Of a stretch of 64,000 bases of DNA, positions 1 through 8,502 are shown in pieces. The translations under genes and the position numbers were made by a program. Location: NCBI RefSeq assembly GCF_900096915.1, contig NZ_FMYK01000001.1:496001-560000 (forward strand), written 5' to 3'. The notes beneath the pieces are model-generated. The model ran no database searches, was not told the DNA's origin, and worked only from the letters and a program-made list of their open reading frames with translations. The stretch comes from Acinetobacter marinus. GTDB taxonomy: Bacteria > Pseudomonadota > Gammaproteobacteria > Pseudomonadales > Moraxellaceae. Positions within the stretch are counted from its first letter, which is position 1, and each line of letters begins with the position of its first letter.

Positions 1-669
1 TATTTTGAGGGGCAATCCGACTCACGCTATCGCATGATCCGTGCGGTGAAAAACCGTTTTGGCGCAGTCAATGAGCTTGGCGTATTTGGCATGACCGATA
101 AAGGCTTAAAAGAAGTCGCTAATCCATCGGCAATTTTCTTGAGTCGCTATGACGAAGCAATCCCGGGTTCGATCGTCATGGTCAGCCGTGAAGGCACACG
201 CCCACTGTTGGTTGAAGTGCAAGCCTTAGTCGATGATGCGCATGGACAGCCTCGTCGTGTGGCACTTGGTTTGGAACAGAACCGATTGTCAATGCTCCTT
301 GCGGTGATGCATCGTCATGGCGGTGTGCAAATGGTCGGGCAAGATGTGTATGTCAATATCGTCGGTGGTTTAAAGATTACCGAAACAGGTTCGGACTTAG
401 CCGTACTGCTCGCCTGTGCATCGAGCTTACGAGGCAAAGCACTTCCACAACATTTGGCTGTATTTGGGGAAGTTGGCTTATCAGGGGAAATTCGCCCTGT
501 ACCGAATGGTCAAGAGCGATTAAAAGAAGCGCAAAAACATGGCTTTAAAACGGTGATCGTGCCTCGTGGCAATGCACCGCAACAATCTATTAAAGGTTTA
601 AATGTGATTGCAGTCGCACGGTTGCATGAAGCCTTAGATGCCGCCATGCAACTTGCCGATGAAAGCTAG
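1..669 (+). CDS. radA: DNA repair protein RadA, C-terminal part (gene starts before the window)
   Basis: The open frame runs in from base 1, so this is the last 222 residues of a longer protein. RadA (Sms) is a RecA-like ATPase with helicase activity that extends heteroduplex during recombination and clears branched intermediates. The visible part begins with FEGQSDSRYR and the RadA hallmark KNRFG at about residue 17. It then has the C-terminal Lon-protease-like domain, without the Lon catalytic function. The zinc finger and Walker A motif of the family lie upstream and cannot be checked. The end is convergent with the OsmC-YcaO gene, 29 bases away, and I see no clear terminator between them. 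Confidence 0.95.
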   Translation, partial: YFEGQSDSRYRMIRAVKNRFGAVNELGVFGMTDKGLKEVANPSAIFLSRYDEAIPGSIVMVSREGTRPLLVEVQALVDDAHGQPRRVALGLEQNRLSMLLAVMHRHGGVQMVGQDVYVNIVGGLKITETGSDLAVLLACASSLRGKALPQHLAVFGEVGLSGEIRPVPNGQERLKEAQKHGFKTVIVPRGNAPQQSIKGLNVIAVARLHEALDAAMQLADES

Positions 670-698
670 CCAATCAATTCCGTTGCATCTTCCGATTA

Positions 699-2894
699 TT
701 AACTGACGAATTTTGCACGGGCTTGATGCAACTTTTTATAGCTGTCGATCAAACGCAGATGACGATCTAAGCCCTCAAGCTGCATATTGGTTTCGGTCAG
801 TCCGTAGAATTTCACAGAACCATCAACTGAGCCAAGCACAGCATCCATGCGCTCATCGCCAAACATACGGCGGAAGTTCACCTCAAAATCAGCAATATCG
901 ATCTCATCATCGAGCATGACTTCGAGCACCACATCCAAACATTGATAGAACAAACCACGCTCGACGGTGTTGGTGTTGTATTGCAAGAAGGTTTCGACCA
1001 ATTCTTTGGCTTCTTCAAATTCTTCTAATGCGAGATAAATCAACAGCTTTAACTCAAGAATGGTAAGCTGACCCCACACCGTATTGTCATCAAATTCAAT
1101 CCCGATCAAGGTGGTAATATCAGTATAATCATCGACTTCGACGTCTTCCAAACGCTCAACCAGCGCTTGCAACTGTTCATCATTTAGGCGATGCAGATTG
1201 AGAATATCTTCACGGAAAGCCAAGGCTTTATTGGTATTGTCCCAAATCAAATCTTCAACCAAATACACTTCGGAATAATCAGGCACGATGATGCGACACG
1301 CCGTTGCGCCAAGATGTTCATAGACTGCCATATAGGACTCTTTGCCCATGTCTTCGAGAATCGCAAATAGCGTTTCCGCTTCTTGAGCATTGCTGTGCGT
1401 CCCGTTGGCGGTAAAATCCCATTCAACAAAATCATAATCCGATTTTGCACTAAAGAATCGCCACGACACCACACCGCTAGAATCAATAAAATGCTCAACG
1501 AAATTATTTGGCTCAGTCACTGCATTCGTGCTAAAGGTCGGACGTGGTAAATCATTTAAGCCTTCAAAGCTGCGTCCTTGCAAGAGTTCAGTCAGACTAC
1601 GCTCTAATGCAACCTCGAACTTTGGATGTGCACCAAATGAAGCAAATACGCCACCTGTGCGTGGATTCATCAAAGTCACGCACATCACAGGGAATTGACC
1701 ACCAAGCGAGGCATCTTTGACCAAGACTGGAAAGCCCTGCTCCTCAAGCCCTTTGATCCCTGCCACAATGCTTGGATATTGGTCTAAAACATCTTGTGGC
1801 ACATCAGGTAGCGTGATTTCATTTTCAATAATTTCACGTTTGACTGCACGCTCAAAAATCTCTGAAAGACACTGCACTTGCGCTTCGGCTAAAGTATTGC
1901 CTGCGCTCATGCCATTACTAAGATATAAATTTTCAATCAAATTGGATGGAAAATATACCGTTTCACCATCTGACTTGCGTACAAATGGCAACGAGCAAAT
2001 GCCACGTTTGGTATTGCCTGAGTTGGTATCGAACAGATGCGATCCACGAAGTTCGCTATCAGGATCATAAATTTCTAAGCAATATTCATCGAGAATCTCA
2101 GATGGTAAAGCATCATCTTTACTCGGCTGAAACCATTTCTCATCGGGATAATGCACAAACTCGGCATTGGCAATTTCTTCACCCCAAAATTGATCGTTAT
2201 AGAAGAAATTACAGTTTAAACGCTCAATAAATTCGCCTAAAGCCGATGCCAACGCACTTTCCTTAGTTGCGCCTTTACCATTGGTAAAGCACATCGGCGA
2301 CTGCGCATCACGAATATGCAATGACCACACATTCGGTACGATATTACGCCATGAAGCGATCTCGATCTTCATGCCCAGATTCGCCAAAATACTCGACATA
2401 TTGGCAATGGTTTGCTCAAGCGGAAGGTCTTTGCCTTCAATAAAGGTCTGATTATCTGAGGTCAGGCTCGGCATGAGCAGTGCCTGCGCATCGGCATCAA
2501 TGCTTTCCACTTCTTCGATGATAAATTCGGGCCCAGTTTGAATGACTTTTTTCACTGTACAGCGGTCGATCGAACGCAAAATTCCTTGACGATCTTTATC
2601 TGAAATATCAGCAGGCAATTCCACTTGGATTTTAAAAATTTGTTTATAGCGGTTTTCAGGATCGACGATATTATTTTGTGAGAGGCGAATATTATCGGTC
2701 GGAATATCACGAGCTGCACAATAGACTTTGACAAAATACGCTGCGCAAAGTGCTGATGAAGCAAGGAAATAGTCAAAAGGCCCTGGCGCAGAGCCGTCAC
2801 CTTTGTAGCGGATCGGCTGATCTGCAATCACACTAAAATCATCGAACTTGGCTTCTTGGCGAAGATTGTCGAGATAATTGACTTTGATTTCCAT
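699..2894 (-). CDS. OsmC domain / YcaO domain fusion protein
   Basis: This 731-residue protein has two parts. Residues 1 to about 135 resemble an OsmC/Ohr-type domain; the helix after FLASS carries two cysteines (CAAYFVKVYC), as in the peroxide-reducing OsmC fold. From about residue 148 to the end it follows E. coli YcaO closely: VPNVWSLHIRD, CFTNGKGATKESALASALGE, LSNGMSAGNT, SLGGQFPVMCV, and a helical TPR-like C-terminus. YcaO proteins are ATP-dependent backbone-activating enzymes; E. coli YcaO is linked genetically to RimO methylthiolation of ribosomal protein S12. The ATG at 2894 has AAAAGG seven bases upstream; an open frame continues to 3011 without such support. The fusion suggests a link with oxidative stress, which is inference. 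No peptide precursor gene lies nearby, so a RiPP role is unlikely. Confidence 0.9.
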   Translation of the reverse strand: MEIKVNYLDNLRQEAKFDDFSVIADQPIRYKGDGSAPGPFDYFLASSALCAAYFVKVYCAARDIPTDNIRLSQNNIVDPENRYKQIFKIQVELPADISDKDRQGILRSIDRCTVKKVIQTGPEFIIEEVESIDADAQALLMPSLTSDNQTFIEGKDLPLEQTIANMSSILANLGMKIEIASWRNIVPNVWSLHIRDAQSPMCFTNGKGATKESALASALGEFIERLNCNFFYNDQFWGEEIANAEFVHYPDEKWFQPSKDDALPSEILDEYCLEIYDPDSELRGSHLFDTNSGNTKRGICSLPFVRKSDGETVYFPSNLIENLYLSNGMSAGNTLAEAQVQCLSEIFERAVKREIIENEITLPDVPQDVLDQYPSIVAGIKGLEEQGFPVLVKDASLGGQFPVMCVTLMNPRTGGVFASFGAHPKFEVALERSLTELLQGRSFEGLNDLPRPTFSTNAVTEPNNFVEHFIDSSGVVSWRFFSAKSDYDFVEWDFTANGTHSNAQEAETLFAILEDMGKESYMAVYEHLGATACRIIVPDYSEVYLVEDLIWDNTNKALAFREDILNLHRLNDEQLQALVERLEDVEVDDYTDITTLIGIEFDDNTVWGQLTILELKLLIYLALEEFEEAKELVETFLQYNTNTVERGLFYQCLDVVLEVMLDDEIDIADFEVNFRRMFGDERMDAVLGSVDGSVKFYGLTETNMQLEGLDRHLRLIDSYKKLHQARAKFVS

Positions 2895-3046
2895 GGGATG
2901 ACCTTTTGACGACCTGTGGTGTTGAGCTGCGAGTATAAAGTTGTCGATTTTACAGAATTCTTCGCTGTATTTGCGCTTTTCGGAAAAATTTATCGAGATA
3001 TAAATACCCATCTGCGCAATTCACAAACATCGGTCACATGCTTCAA

Positions 3047-4267
3047 TCAAATACCCGCTTTGCTTTTGCGCTGAGGAATAAACACCATCGCACAACTGGC
3101 AAAGGCAAATACGGTCATGATCGCAATCATCATCCACGGTGAAGTGACTGACAGTCCTGCAAGTAGTAGTGATGAAATAATACCACTGCCATATTGCAAT
3201 GAGCCGATCAGTGCAGAGGCAGAGCCTGCAATCTCAGGCACACCATCCAAAGCCGCAGCAGTAGAATTGGCGGCGACCATGCCATTCATCGAAAAGAAAA
3301 AGAATACCATTGTAATTACAGCGTATATACCAACGATATGCAAACGGTAGACAATACATAAAATGATTAAAGAAATGCTTGCGATGGCTGTGGTGCATTT
3401 CAGCAAGTGATCTAGACTAAAGCGACTGACCAAATTTCGATTTAAAAAACTCAGCCCCATAATACCGACGATATTAATCGCAAATAACCACCCATAATGT
3501 TGCGGATCCACCCCATAATAGGTGATGTACACATAAGGCGAACCGACAATAAAGGTATACGCCGCAACATAGAAAAAAGTCACACATAAGGTATAGCGCA
3601 TAAACTGCCAATTGCTGAGTAAGCGGGCATAATGCTGAAACACCACAGCAATTGAACTATTTTGACGGCGTTCGGGTGTATGCGTTTCAGGTAAGAAAAA
3701 CAGCGACAAAAACATCAACACCCCAATCACAGCCAATAGCCAAAAAATCGAATGCCACGTGCTAAATTTGATGATTTGTCCACCCAATAATGGCCCTGCA
3801 ATCGGCGCAATCGCCATAACAATAGTCAAGGTCGAAAGCATTTGTGCTGCTTGTGTTCGAGCATACAGATCACGAATCATGGCGCGAGCCAACATCGGAG
3901 CCGTACACGCACCAAATGCTTGAATCACCCGCCAAAATACAATCTGCTCAATGGATTGCGAATAGACACAGCCCACCGAACCGATCACAAAGATCACCAT
4001 GCCGATATAGAGTGGGATTTTTCGTCCGATACGATCGCTGATCGGCCCCCAGATCAACTGAGCTACCGAAAAGCCCGCCAAAAATCCTGTAATAGTCAGC
4101 TCGACATTGCCCTGTAAATCCTTTTCCATCTGAGGCATAGCAGGGAGATAAATGTCGGTAGACAGCGAGGTAAATGCCATCAGCGCACCTAAAATCGCCA
4201 TGAAAAGCCAACTACTGGTTTGTAGGACTTTACTTGGCGTTTGGCTGGCAATGGGTTGAGATGACAT
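3047..4267 (-). CDS. Bcr/CflA family MFS drug efflux transporter
   Basis: Inner-membrane proton antiporter of the major facilitator superfamily, 406 residues, with about 12 hydrophobic helices. The first helix ends in the family signature STDIYLPAMPQM, and the loop between helices 2 and 3 has GPISDRIGRK, the MFS motif A of 12-helix drug antiporters. Bcr/CflA members export bicyclomycin, chloramphenicol, sulfonamides or cysteine; the substrate here cannot be read from sequence. The ATG at 4267 has AAAGAG upstream and gives MSSQPIASQ; an in-frame ATG at 4309 would lie inside the repeat array described next and has no ribosome binding site. The gene is 147 bases downstream of the flavodoxin gene on the same strand and is probably transcribed separately. 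Confidence 0.9.
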   Translation of the reverse strand: MSSQPIASQTPSKVLQTSSWLFMAILGALMAFTSLSTDIYLPAMPQMEKDLQGNVELTITGFLAGFSVAQLIWGPISDRIGRKIPLYIGMVIFVIGSVGCVYSQSIEQIVFWRVIQAFGACTAPMLARAMIRDLYARTQAAQMLSTLTIVMAIAPIAGPLLGGQIIKFSTWHSIFWLLAVIGVLMFLSLFFLPETHTPERRQNSSIAVVFQHYARLLSNWQFMRYTLCVTFFYVAAYTFIVGSPYVYITYYGVDPQHYGWLFAINIVGIMGLSFLNRNLVSRFSLDHLLKCTTAIASISLIILCIVYRLHIVGIYAVITMVFFFFSMNGMVAANSTAAALDGVPEIAGSASALIGSLQYGSGIISSLLLAGLSVTSPWMMIAIMTVFAFASCAMVFIPQRKSKAGI

Positions 4268-4275
4268 AATAATGC

Positions 4276-4351
4276 TCTTTGATAAATGACTATAGATTGG
4301 GTAAATCACTATAGGTTTGCTAAATCGGTAAAGGTTTGGTAAATCAGTAAA
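4276..4351. repeat. Four degenerate 19-bp tandem repeats upstream of the efflux gene
   Basis: Four consecutive 19-base units occupy 4276-4294, 4295-4313, 4314-4332 and 4333-4351. They share a TTTG-TAAAT-A-TA pattern; the last two are GGTTTGCTAAATCGGTAAA and GGTTTGGTAAATCAGTAAA, two mismatches apart. A fifth, weaker copy may follow at 4352-4370. The array ends nine bases before the ATG of the efflux gene, so it lies in its leader or promoter and overlaps the ribosome binding site. Tandem operators or replication-slippage repeats are both possible. Confidence 0.75.
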
Positions 4352-4395
4352 AGCTAGCTCAATGACTAACTTTCAAAGTTTAAAAACAATGGATT

Positions 4396-4424
4396 TGATC
4401 AATAAGTCTTTGCTTTATTGATCA
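4396..4424 (-). terminator. Hairpin over the stop codon of the flavodoxin gene
   Basis: A perfect 10-bp inverted repeat (TGATCAATAA and TTATTGATCA, nine-base loop) spans the stop codon at 4415. On the minus strand a T-rich run follows only about 10 bases after the stem, so this is a probable but imperfect intrinsic terminator for the five-gene cluster. Confidence 0.5.
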
Positions 4425-5089
4425 CTCAGAATCGTGGCAAGCTGTGGCTGGGTTTCTGCCAACTGCTTGAGCCATTGGTCAATTTGTGCTTGTGCTTGCT
4501 CGGCTTTGCTTGCTTTCATTACGAATAAAATCCCATCACGTTCAATCCCGCCTTGCAAGGAGAGCACATTGGCAATCTTACAATCCTTACAATATTGACG
4601 AAACTGTTGCATGCTCTGCCCCAAGCCATAGCCTGCATGATTATTGAAAGGAACGACTATTTTCCCTGACAAATTCGCCTGATTTAAAAAACTTTTCACA
4701 GGCGGTGGCAGTTGCATGTCCCAAGTTGGGAATCCAACAAAAATCAGATCAAACTGCTCAACATCATCGATTGGTGTCGTCAGTGCAGGCAGATAGCCTC
4801 GGCGATTTTCAGCATCGACTTGATCAACAATAGCTTGGTAATCTTGTGGATACGGGTTTTGCATCGTCAGCGCACGCAGTTCACCGCCCACACGTTGCTG
4901 AATCATCTTCGCCAGTGCTTCAGTATTTTTGGTGCGGGTCAGGTAAACAATTAATACCTTGCCTTCTACATGAGAATCAGTAGCTTGCATATCTTGCTCA
5001 TTGGCTTGTGCGCGATGTTTACTATCGACACAAGCACTGAGCAACAATGTGATGCACATTAAAACATAATATTTCAGTGCAATTTGCAT
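4415..5089 (-). CDS. Flavodoxin-family lipoprotein
   Basis: This 224-residue protein starts with a lipoprotein signal, a hydrophobic run to the lipobox LLSAC with the modified Cys at residue 20, so it should be anchored outside the cytoplasm. From about residue 44 it is a flavodoxin fold: VLIVYLTRTKNTEALA is the FMN phosphate-binding loop, FVGFPTWDMQLPPP the second FMN loop, and FNNHAGYGLG the third. It resembles the Flavodoxin_4 group rather than short electron-carrier flavodoxins. It is the last gene of a minus-strand cluster, 14 bases after the hydrolase gene. A periplasmic flavodoxin is unusual because FMN must be supplied outside the cytoplasm; the electron donor is unknown. Fold assignment is firm, function is not. 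Confidence 0.85.
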   Translation of the reverse strand: MQIALKYYVLMCITLLLSACVDSKHRAQANEQDMQATDSHVEGKVLIVYLTRTKNTEALAKMIQQRVGGELRALTMQNPYPQDYQAIVDQVDAENRRGYLPALTTPIDDVEQFDLIFVGFPTWDMQLPPPVKSFLNQANLSGKIVVPFNNHAGYGLGQSMQQFRQYCKDCKIANVLSLQGGIERDGILFVMKASKAEQAQAQIDQWLKQLAETQPQLATILSDQ

Positions 5090-5103
5090 GTTTTAGGCTC
5101 CAT

Positions 5104-6195
5104 TTAATCGAGCTGATGTTGCTTTAACCATAGACTGAGCAATTCGGCAATTTTGACATTATTGAGATCAGAAAATGGGAAATGGGTATTGCCATAGACC
5201 CCGATTTTCGGCAAATGCACCAAACTCGCTTGTCCGCCATGTGCATTGATTTTATCGACCCAAAGCTGTGCCATTTTGAGGCGCACTCGCCAGTTGTCTT
5301 GTCCTGCATTGTCATGCTTTTCTGTATATTCAGTCGGAATATTATCGCCGTAATAAATCACAATCGGCATTTGCGTCAATTTCATAAACTGCGCCGTGCT
5401 AACAGGCGCCGCTTTGAGGGTGCCTGTAGCACTTGGCATCTCAGGAGGCATCTCATCTTTTGGAAAGACAAAGCCACTACCCGGCTCATAGGCAACGATA
5501 CCTTTGACATGATCGGATTTGATCGCCGTCCACCAACCTGCACCACCGCCTTGAGAGTGAGTGATCAATACCGCATCGCCTGATTTTTTCAACACCTCAC
5601 TCATGGCATCACTAATCACTTGTTCATCAAACGCCCCTGTATTCGGAGTCATCTGCCGAAAATATTGATTCAGTGACTCGGGATCTTGGGGAAATTGCAC
5701 GCCTTGGAAATAGTTTGGATAGCGACCAATGCGAAACATGTTAAACCATGCTTGATCATTGGTCTGTGCGGTGATTTCACCAGCTATTGTTGACTGTCCT
5801 GCTTGACCTCGGCGGGGCTGATCGACCAGATACACGGGAAATCCCTTGCTTAAAAAGATACTTTGAAAGCCTACTCGCCCATCTGGTGTCGTACCCCATG
5901 TCCGTGCCGACTGTCCTGCACCATGCAAAAAAACCAAGGGATACTTACGAGGATTTTGCGGAATTTGGTAAAACACTGAAGCATGATCACCGTGTAAGGT
6001 TTGTCCTTGCGGTTCAAATAAATTGTGATCATCAAAGTTGCCTGCACTTTTGATGACTGTTCCACCAGCAGAAAAGTAGCCTTGTCGCTCAATCGTCAGT
6101 GCTGAGCTTTGCTTCGCCACAGACTGACAGCCTGCTAAGCCGAGCGCTGTCAACATACTCAAGCCGACGACAGCATTTTTAACATTCAGATTCAT
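5104..6195 (-). CDS. Alpha/beta hydrolase, predicted lipoprotein
   Basis: 363 residues. The N-terminus has a lipoprotein signal ending in LGLAGC (Cys at about residue 23). The body is an alpha/beta hydrolase: LVFLHGAGQSARTW is the strand-3 and oxyanion region, ITHSQGGGAGWW holds the nucleophile Ser in the elbow, and the late NTHFPFSD supplies a candidate catalytic His. The substrate cannot be deduced; the family includes esterases and lactonases. The start ATG at 6195 gives a clean signal peptide. The gene lies 21 bases from the cupin gene upstream and 14 from the flavodoxin gene downstream, so these are almost certainly one transcript. Confidence 0.85.
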   Translation of the reverse strand: MNLNVKNAVVGLSMLTALGLAGCQSVAKQSSALTIERQGYFSAGGTVIKSAGNFDDHNLFEPQGQTLHGDHASVFYQIPQNPRKYPLVFLHGAGQSARTWGTTPDGRVGFQSIFLSKGFPVYLVDQPRRGQAGQSTIAGEITAQTNDQAWFNMFRIGRYPNYFQGVQFPQDPESLNQYFRQMTPNTGAFDEQVISDAMSEVLKKSGDAVLITHSQGGGAGWWTAIKSDHVKGIVAYEPGSGFVFPKDEMPPEMPSATGTLKAAPVSTAQFMKLTQMPIVIYYGDNIPTEYTEKHDNAGQDNWRVRLKMAQLWVDKINAHGGQASLVHLPKIGVYGNTHFPFSDLNNVKIAELLSLWLKQHQLD

Positions 6196-6216
6196 GATGT
6201 ATGTTCCTGTTCCTGC

Positions 6217-7362
6217 CTATTGGTTATTTTGCATCTGTTGATAGACATGTTTTGCATTGTCAGCCAGCGCTGGATCGACTTGATCGGCAAGGGTTTGAAT
6301 GATGCGTTGCATTTGTGCATCATTAACACCGAGATTTTGTGTAATGCGTAGATGCGAGGTCAGCTGTGAATTGGTGCCTTCAAGTGCTGAAAGCGTCCCT
6401 AAAACCACCAATTCACGATCTAAGGGCGCCAGATTATCCCGACTGAATAGATAGCCAAATAAATGCGCTTTTAAGGCGTAATCCATCGTCGGCGAAAAAT
6501 TATTAAATAATGGTTTTTGTGCTTCATTTGACGATCGGTTTTGTAACATGCCTAGTGTTTGACTGCCGAGTTGATAATAATTCGTTCCACTTGGTAAATC
6601 TGTTGCAACATCGCCTTGATTATCTTGAATCCCTTGCTTGGCACGCTGATCGAGCACATCACGCAAAGTCAACATGCCGTTTAAGGCTCTAGGAAATCCT
6701 GCATAAGCATATTGATGGGCAAAAATTTCTTTGAGTTGATTCACGGTCAAGCCACGATTTAGACCACTGATGATTGCGGAGCGCAATTTTTCTAAGTCTC
6801 CTTGTGCACTAAATGCAGCAATCGGCAAGATACTGAGTTGCTGATTACTCAACGTGACTGGGCTTGGTGCGGATTTCATCGTCGATGCCGATGATGCAGT
6901 TGCGGATTCGGGTAATTCTACTTTTTCTAACCATGTCACACTGTCTTTGCCCACAGGACTGATGGCAATATGACTCATCGCACGGTGTTCACTGGCACCA
7001 TGCCAATGCTTCACATTCGGCGGGCAATAAACCACATCACCTTTAGTGATACGCTGAATGGATTTACCCCATTGCTGAGTGCGCCCTTCGCCTTCGGTCA
7101 CGATCAGATATTGACCATATTTATGGGTGTGCCAATTGCTGATCGTCCCTGCTTCAAACTTGACGATGGCAGGCGCAACATCGCCTTGCGATGGCATCAC
7201 GGGCAGGCGTGCAAACTCGACTGCGCCTGAGAAGTTGCTTGCAGGACCAGCTTGAAAGTTGTGCTGAGTTGCTGGTGTGATCTGCTGATCTGCCTTAGTA
7301 TCTGCAACCGCACTGACATTGACTAAGCTGAAGATTGCAGAAATTAAAAATTGCTTTTTCAT
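6217..7362 (-). CDS. Cupin / carboxymuconolactone decarboxylase-like fusion, exported
   Basis: 381 residues in three parts. A Sec signal ends near AVADTKAD. A cupin domain at about 35-145 has metal-type histidines in NWHTHKYGQYLIV and PNVKHWHG. Two CMD-like helical repeats follow: one after AFSAQGDLEKLRSA with FAHQYAYAGFPRALNG, and one with LGTLSALEGTNSQLTSHLR. CMD and AhpD-type proteins often use a Cys pair; neither repeat here has it, so peroxidase activity of the AhpD kind is unlikely. The ATG at 7362 is preceded by GGGAAG at good spacing and yields MKKQFLISA; the frame is open further upstream to 7386. Similar cupin-CMD fusions occur beside LysR genes and reductases in other bacteria (family knowledge). 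The substrate is unknown. Confidence 0.85.
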   Translation of the reverse strand: MKKQFLISAIFSLVNVSAVADTKADQQITPATQHNFQAGPASNFSGAVEFARLPVMPSQGDVAPAIVKFEAGTISNWHTHKYGQYLIVTEGEGRTQQWGKSIQRITKGDVVYCPPNVKHWHGASEHRAMSHIAISPVGKDSVTWLEKVELPESATASSASTMKSAPSPVTLSNQQLSILPIAAFSAQGDLEKLRSAIISGLNRGLTVNQLKEIFAHQYAYAGFPRALNGMLTLRDVLDQRAKQGIQDNQGDVATDLPSGTNYYQLGSQTLGMLQNRSSNEAQKPLFNNFSPTMDYALKAHLFGYLFSRDNLAPLDRELVVLGTLSALEGTNSQLTSHLRITQNLGVNDAQMQRIIQTLADQVDPALADNAKHVYQQMQNNQ

Positions 7363-7407
7363 ATTAAACTTCCCATAGTGATTCATTGCACATTCGAGCT
7401 TTCAAAT

Positions 7408-8466
7408 TTATAGGTTCTTGCCAAAAAATGTTTTGAACTGCGCCATCGCCTGATCGACATATTCAGGTTTCCAATAGGTTTCGATATGTGTCGCTTTGGG
7501 AATCAAGTACAGCGCTTTATGTTGTGTGCCTGTGGCTTGCTTAAACGCATCTTGAGTCATGTACAGCGTATCTGCTTTATCCCCTGCGACCATCAATAAT
7601 GGCTGATTAATCAACTCGATTTGATCAGTGGCATCCCAGCGCATCAAGTCGAGCAAACTACTGGTGGTATATTTAAAGGTTGAGTTTGGGTGCGCATGGG
7701 TTTTCCAATAATATTCATAACCTTGGCGATATAAATCAAAGGGCAATTTAGCAATTTCTTCATCGGACAGATTGGCATCACCTGAATATAAAATCTCACC
7801 GCCAGCAACTTCTTGCCCACGAGCTTGAGAAGCCGCTGCTAAACGCTGTTGGATTGTCTCAAGCTGTGAATCTTGAAAACCATTACGACGTACACGTCCC
7901 GAGTTAAACATGCTGAGTGTTGCAACAGCTTTAAAGCGTTTGTCAGTTTTCGCTGCACCGAGCGCATAACCGCCACCCCCGCAAATACCTAATAGTCCCA
8001 ATCGATTTTGATCCACCCCAGCATATTGAGTGATAAAGTCCGCCATACCATGAATATCTTCGATACGATTGCTTGGTTTATCCACGACACGAGGTTGACC
8101 GCCACTTGCACCTTGATAGGCTGCATCAGCGGTGATGGCAATGTAACCTTGCTCCGCTAAATGTTGGGCATACAGTCCTGCCACTTGCTCTTTAACACCC
8201 CCATTGGGATGAGCGACGACAATTGCTGGATATTTTTTCTGATCTTGGCGACTGGCATCATAGTTAGCTGGCGTGTAGACATTGGCTGCGATTTCCAAGC
8301 CATTGAGCTTGTAATGCACTGGATGGATATTGACCTGTCCGTTGACATTTTCTGTGAGTGCACCGCCGTAGACCAAACCAAACGGGTTGGCTTTGGAGGC
8401 ATCGGCAAATGCTACACCAGAGCTTGCTAATGATGCTGATAATAAAATTGGTTTTAAAATACTCAT
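7408..8466 (-). CDS. Dienelactone-hydrolase-like alpha/beta hydrolase, exported
   Basis: 352 residues with a cleavable signal (ASSGVAFA, cut near residue 22). The hydrolase core shows IVVAHPNGGVKEQ as oxyanion region and GLLGICGGGGYALGAA as nucleophile elbow, where the nucleophile position is Cys, as in dienelactone hydrolase, instead of Ser. PLLMVAGDKAD carries the likely acid and IPKATHIETYW the likely His. It resembles the YcjY-type branch. A long insertion with RVRRNGFQDSQ and a Tyr-rich stretch probably forms a lid. It lies 45 bases upstream of the cupin gene on the same strand, within the LysR-linked cluster. Substrate unknown. Confidence 0.82.
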   Translation of the reverse strand: MSILKPILLSASLASSGVAFADASKANPFGLVYGGALTENVNGQVNIHPVHYKLNGLEIAANVYTPANYDASRQDQKKYPAIVVAHPNGGVKEQVAGLYAQHLAEQGYIAITADAAYQGASGGQPRVVDKPSNRIEDIHGMADFITQYAGVDQNRLGLLGICGGGGYALGAAKTDKRFKAVATLSMFNSGRVRRNGFQDSQLETIQQRLAAASQARGQEVAGGEILYSGDANLSDEEIAKLPFDLYRQGYEYYWKTHAHPNSTFKYTTSSLLDLMRWDATDQIELINQPLLMVAGDKADTLYMTQDAFKQATGTQHKALYLIPKATHIETYWKPEYVDQAMAQFKTFFGKNL

Positions 8467-8502
8467 GATTATTTTTACTTTTTTGGTAGTTATCGAGAAT
8501 GA

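Noticed and set aside
699..2894. YcaO gene as part of a peptide-modification (RiPP) cluster
   Set aside because: No precursor peptide, dehydrogenase, transporter or peptidase gene of that kind is nearby, and the YcaO part follows the non-RiPP E. coli type.
5182..5583. Plus-strand open frame of 133 codons opposite the hydrolase lipoprotein
   Set aside because: Antisense to a convincing alpha/beta hydrolase with its own signal and triad.
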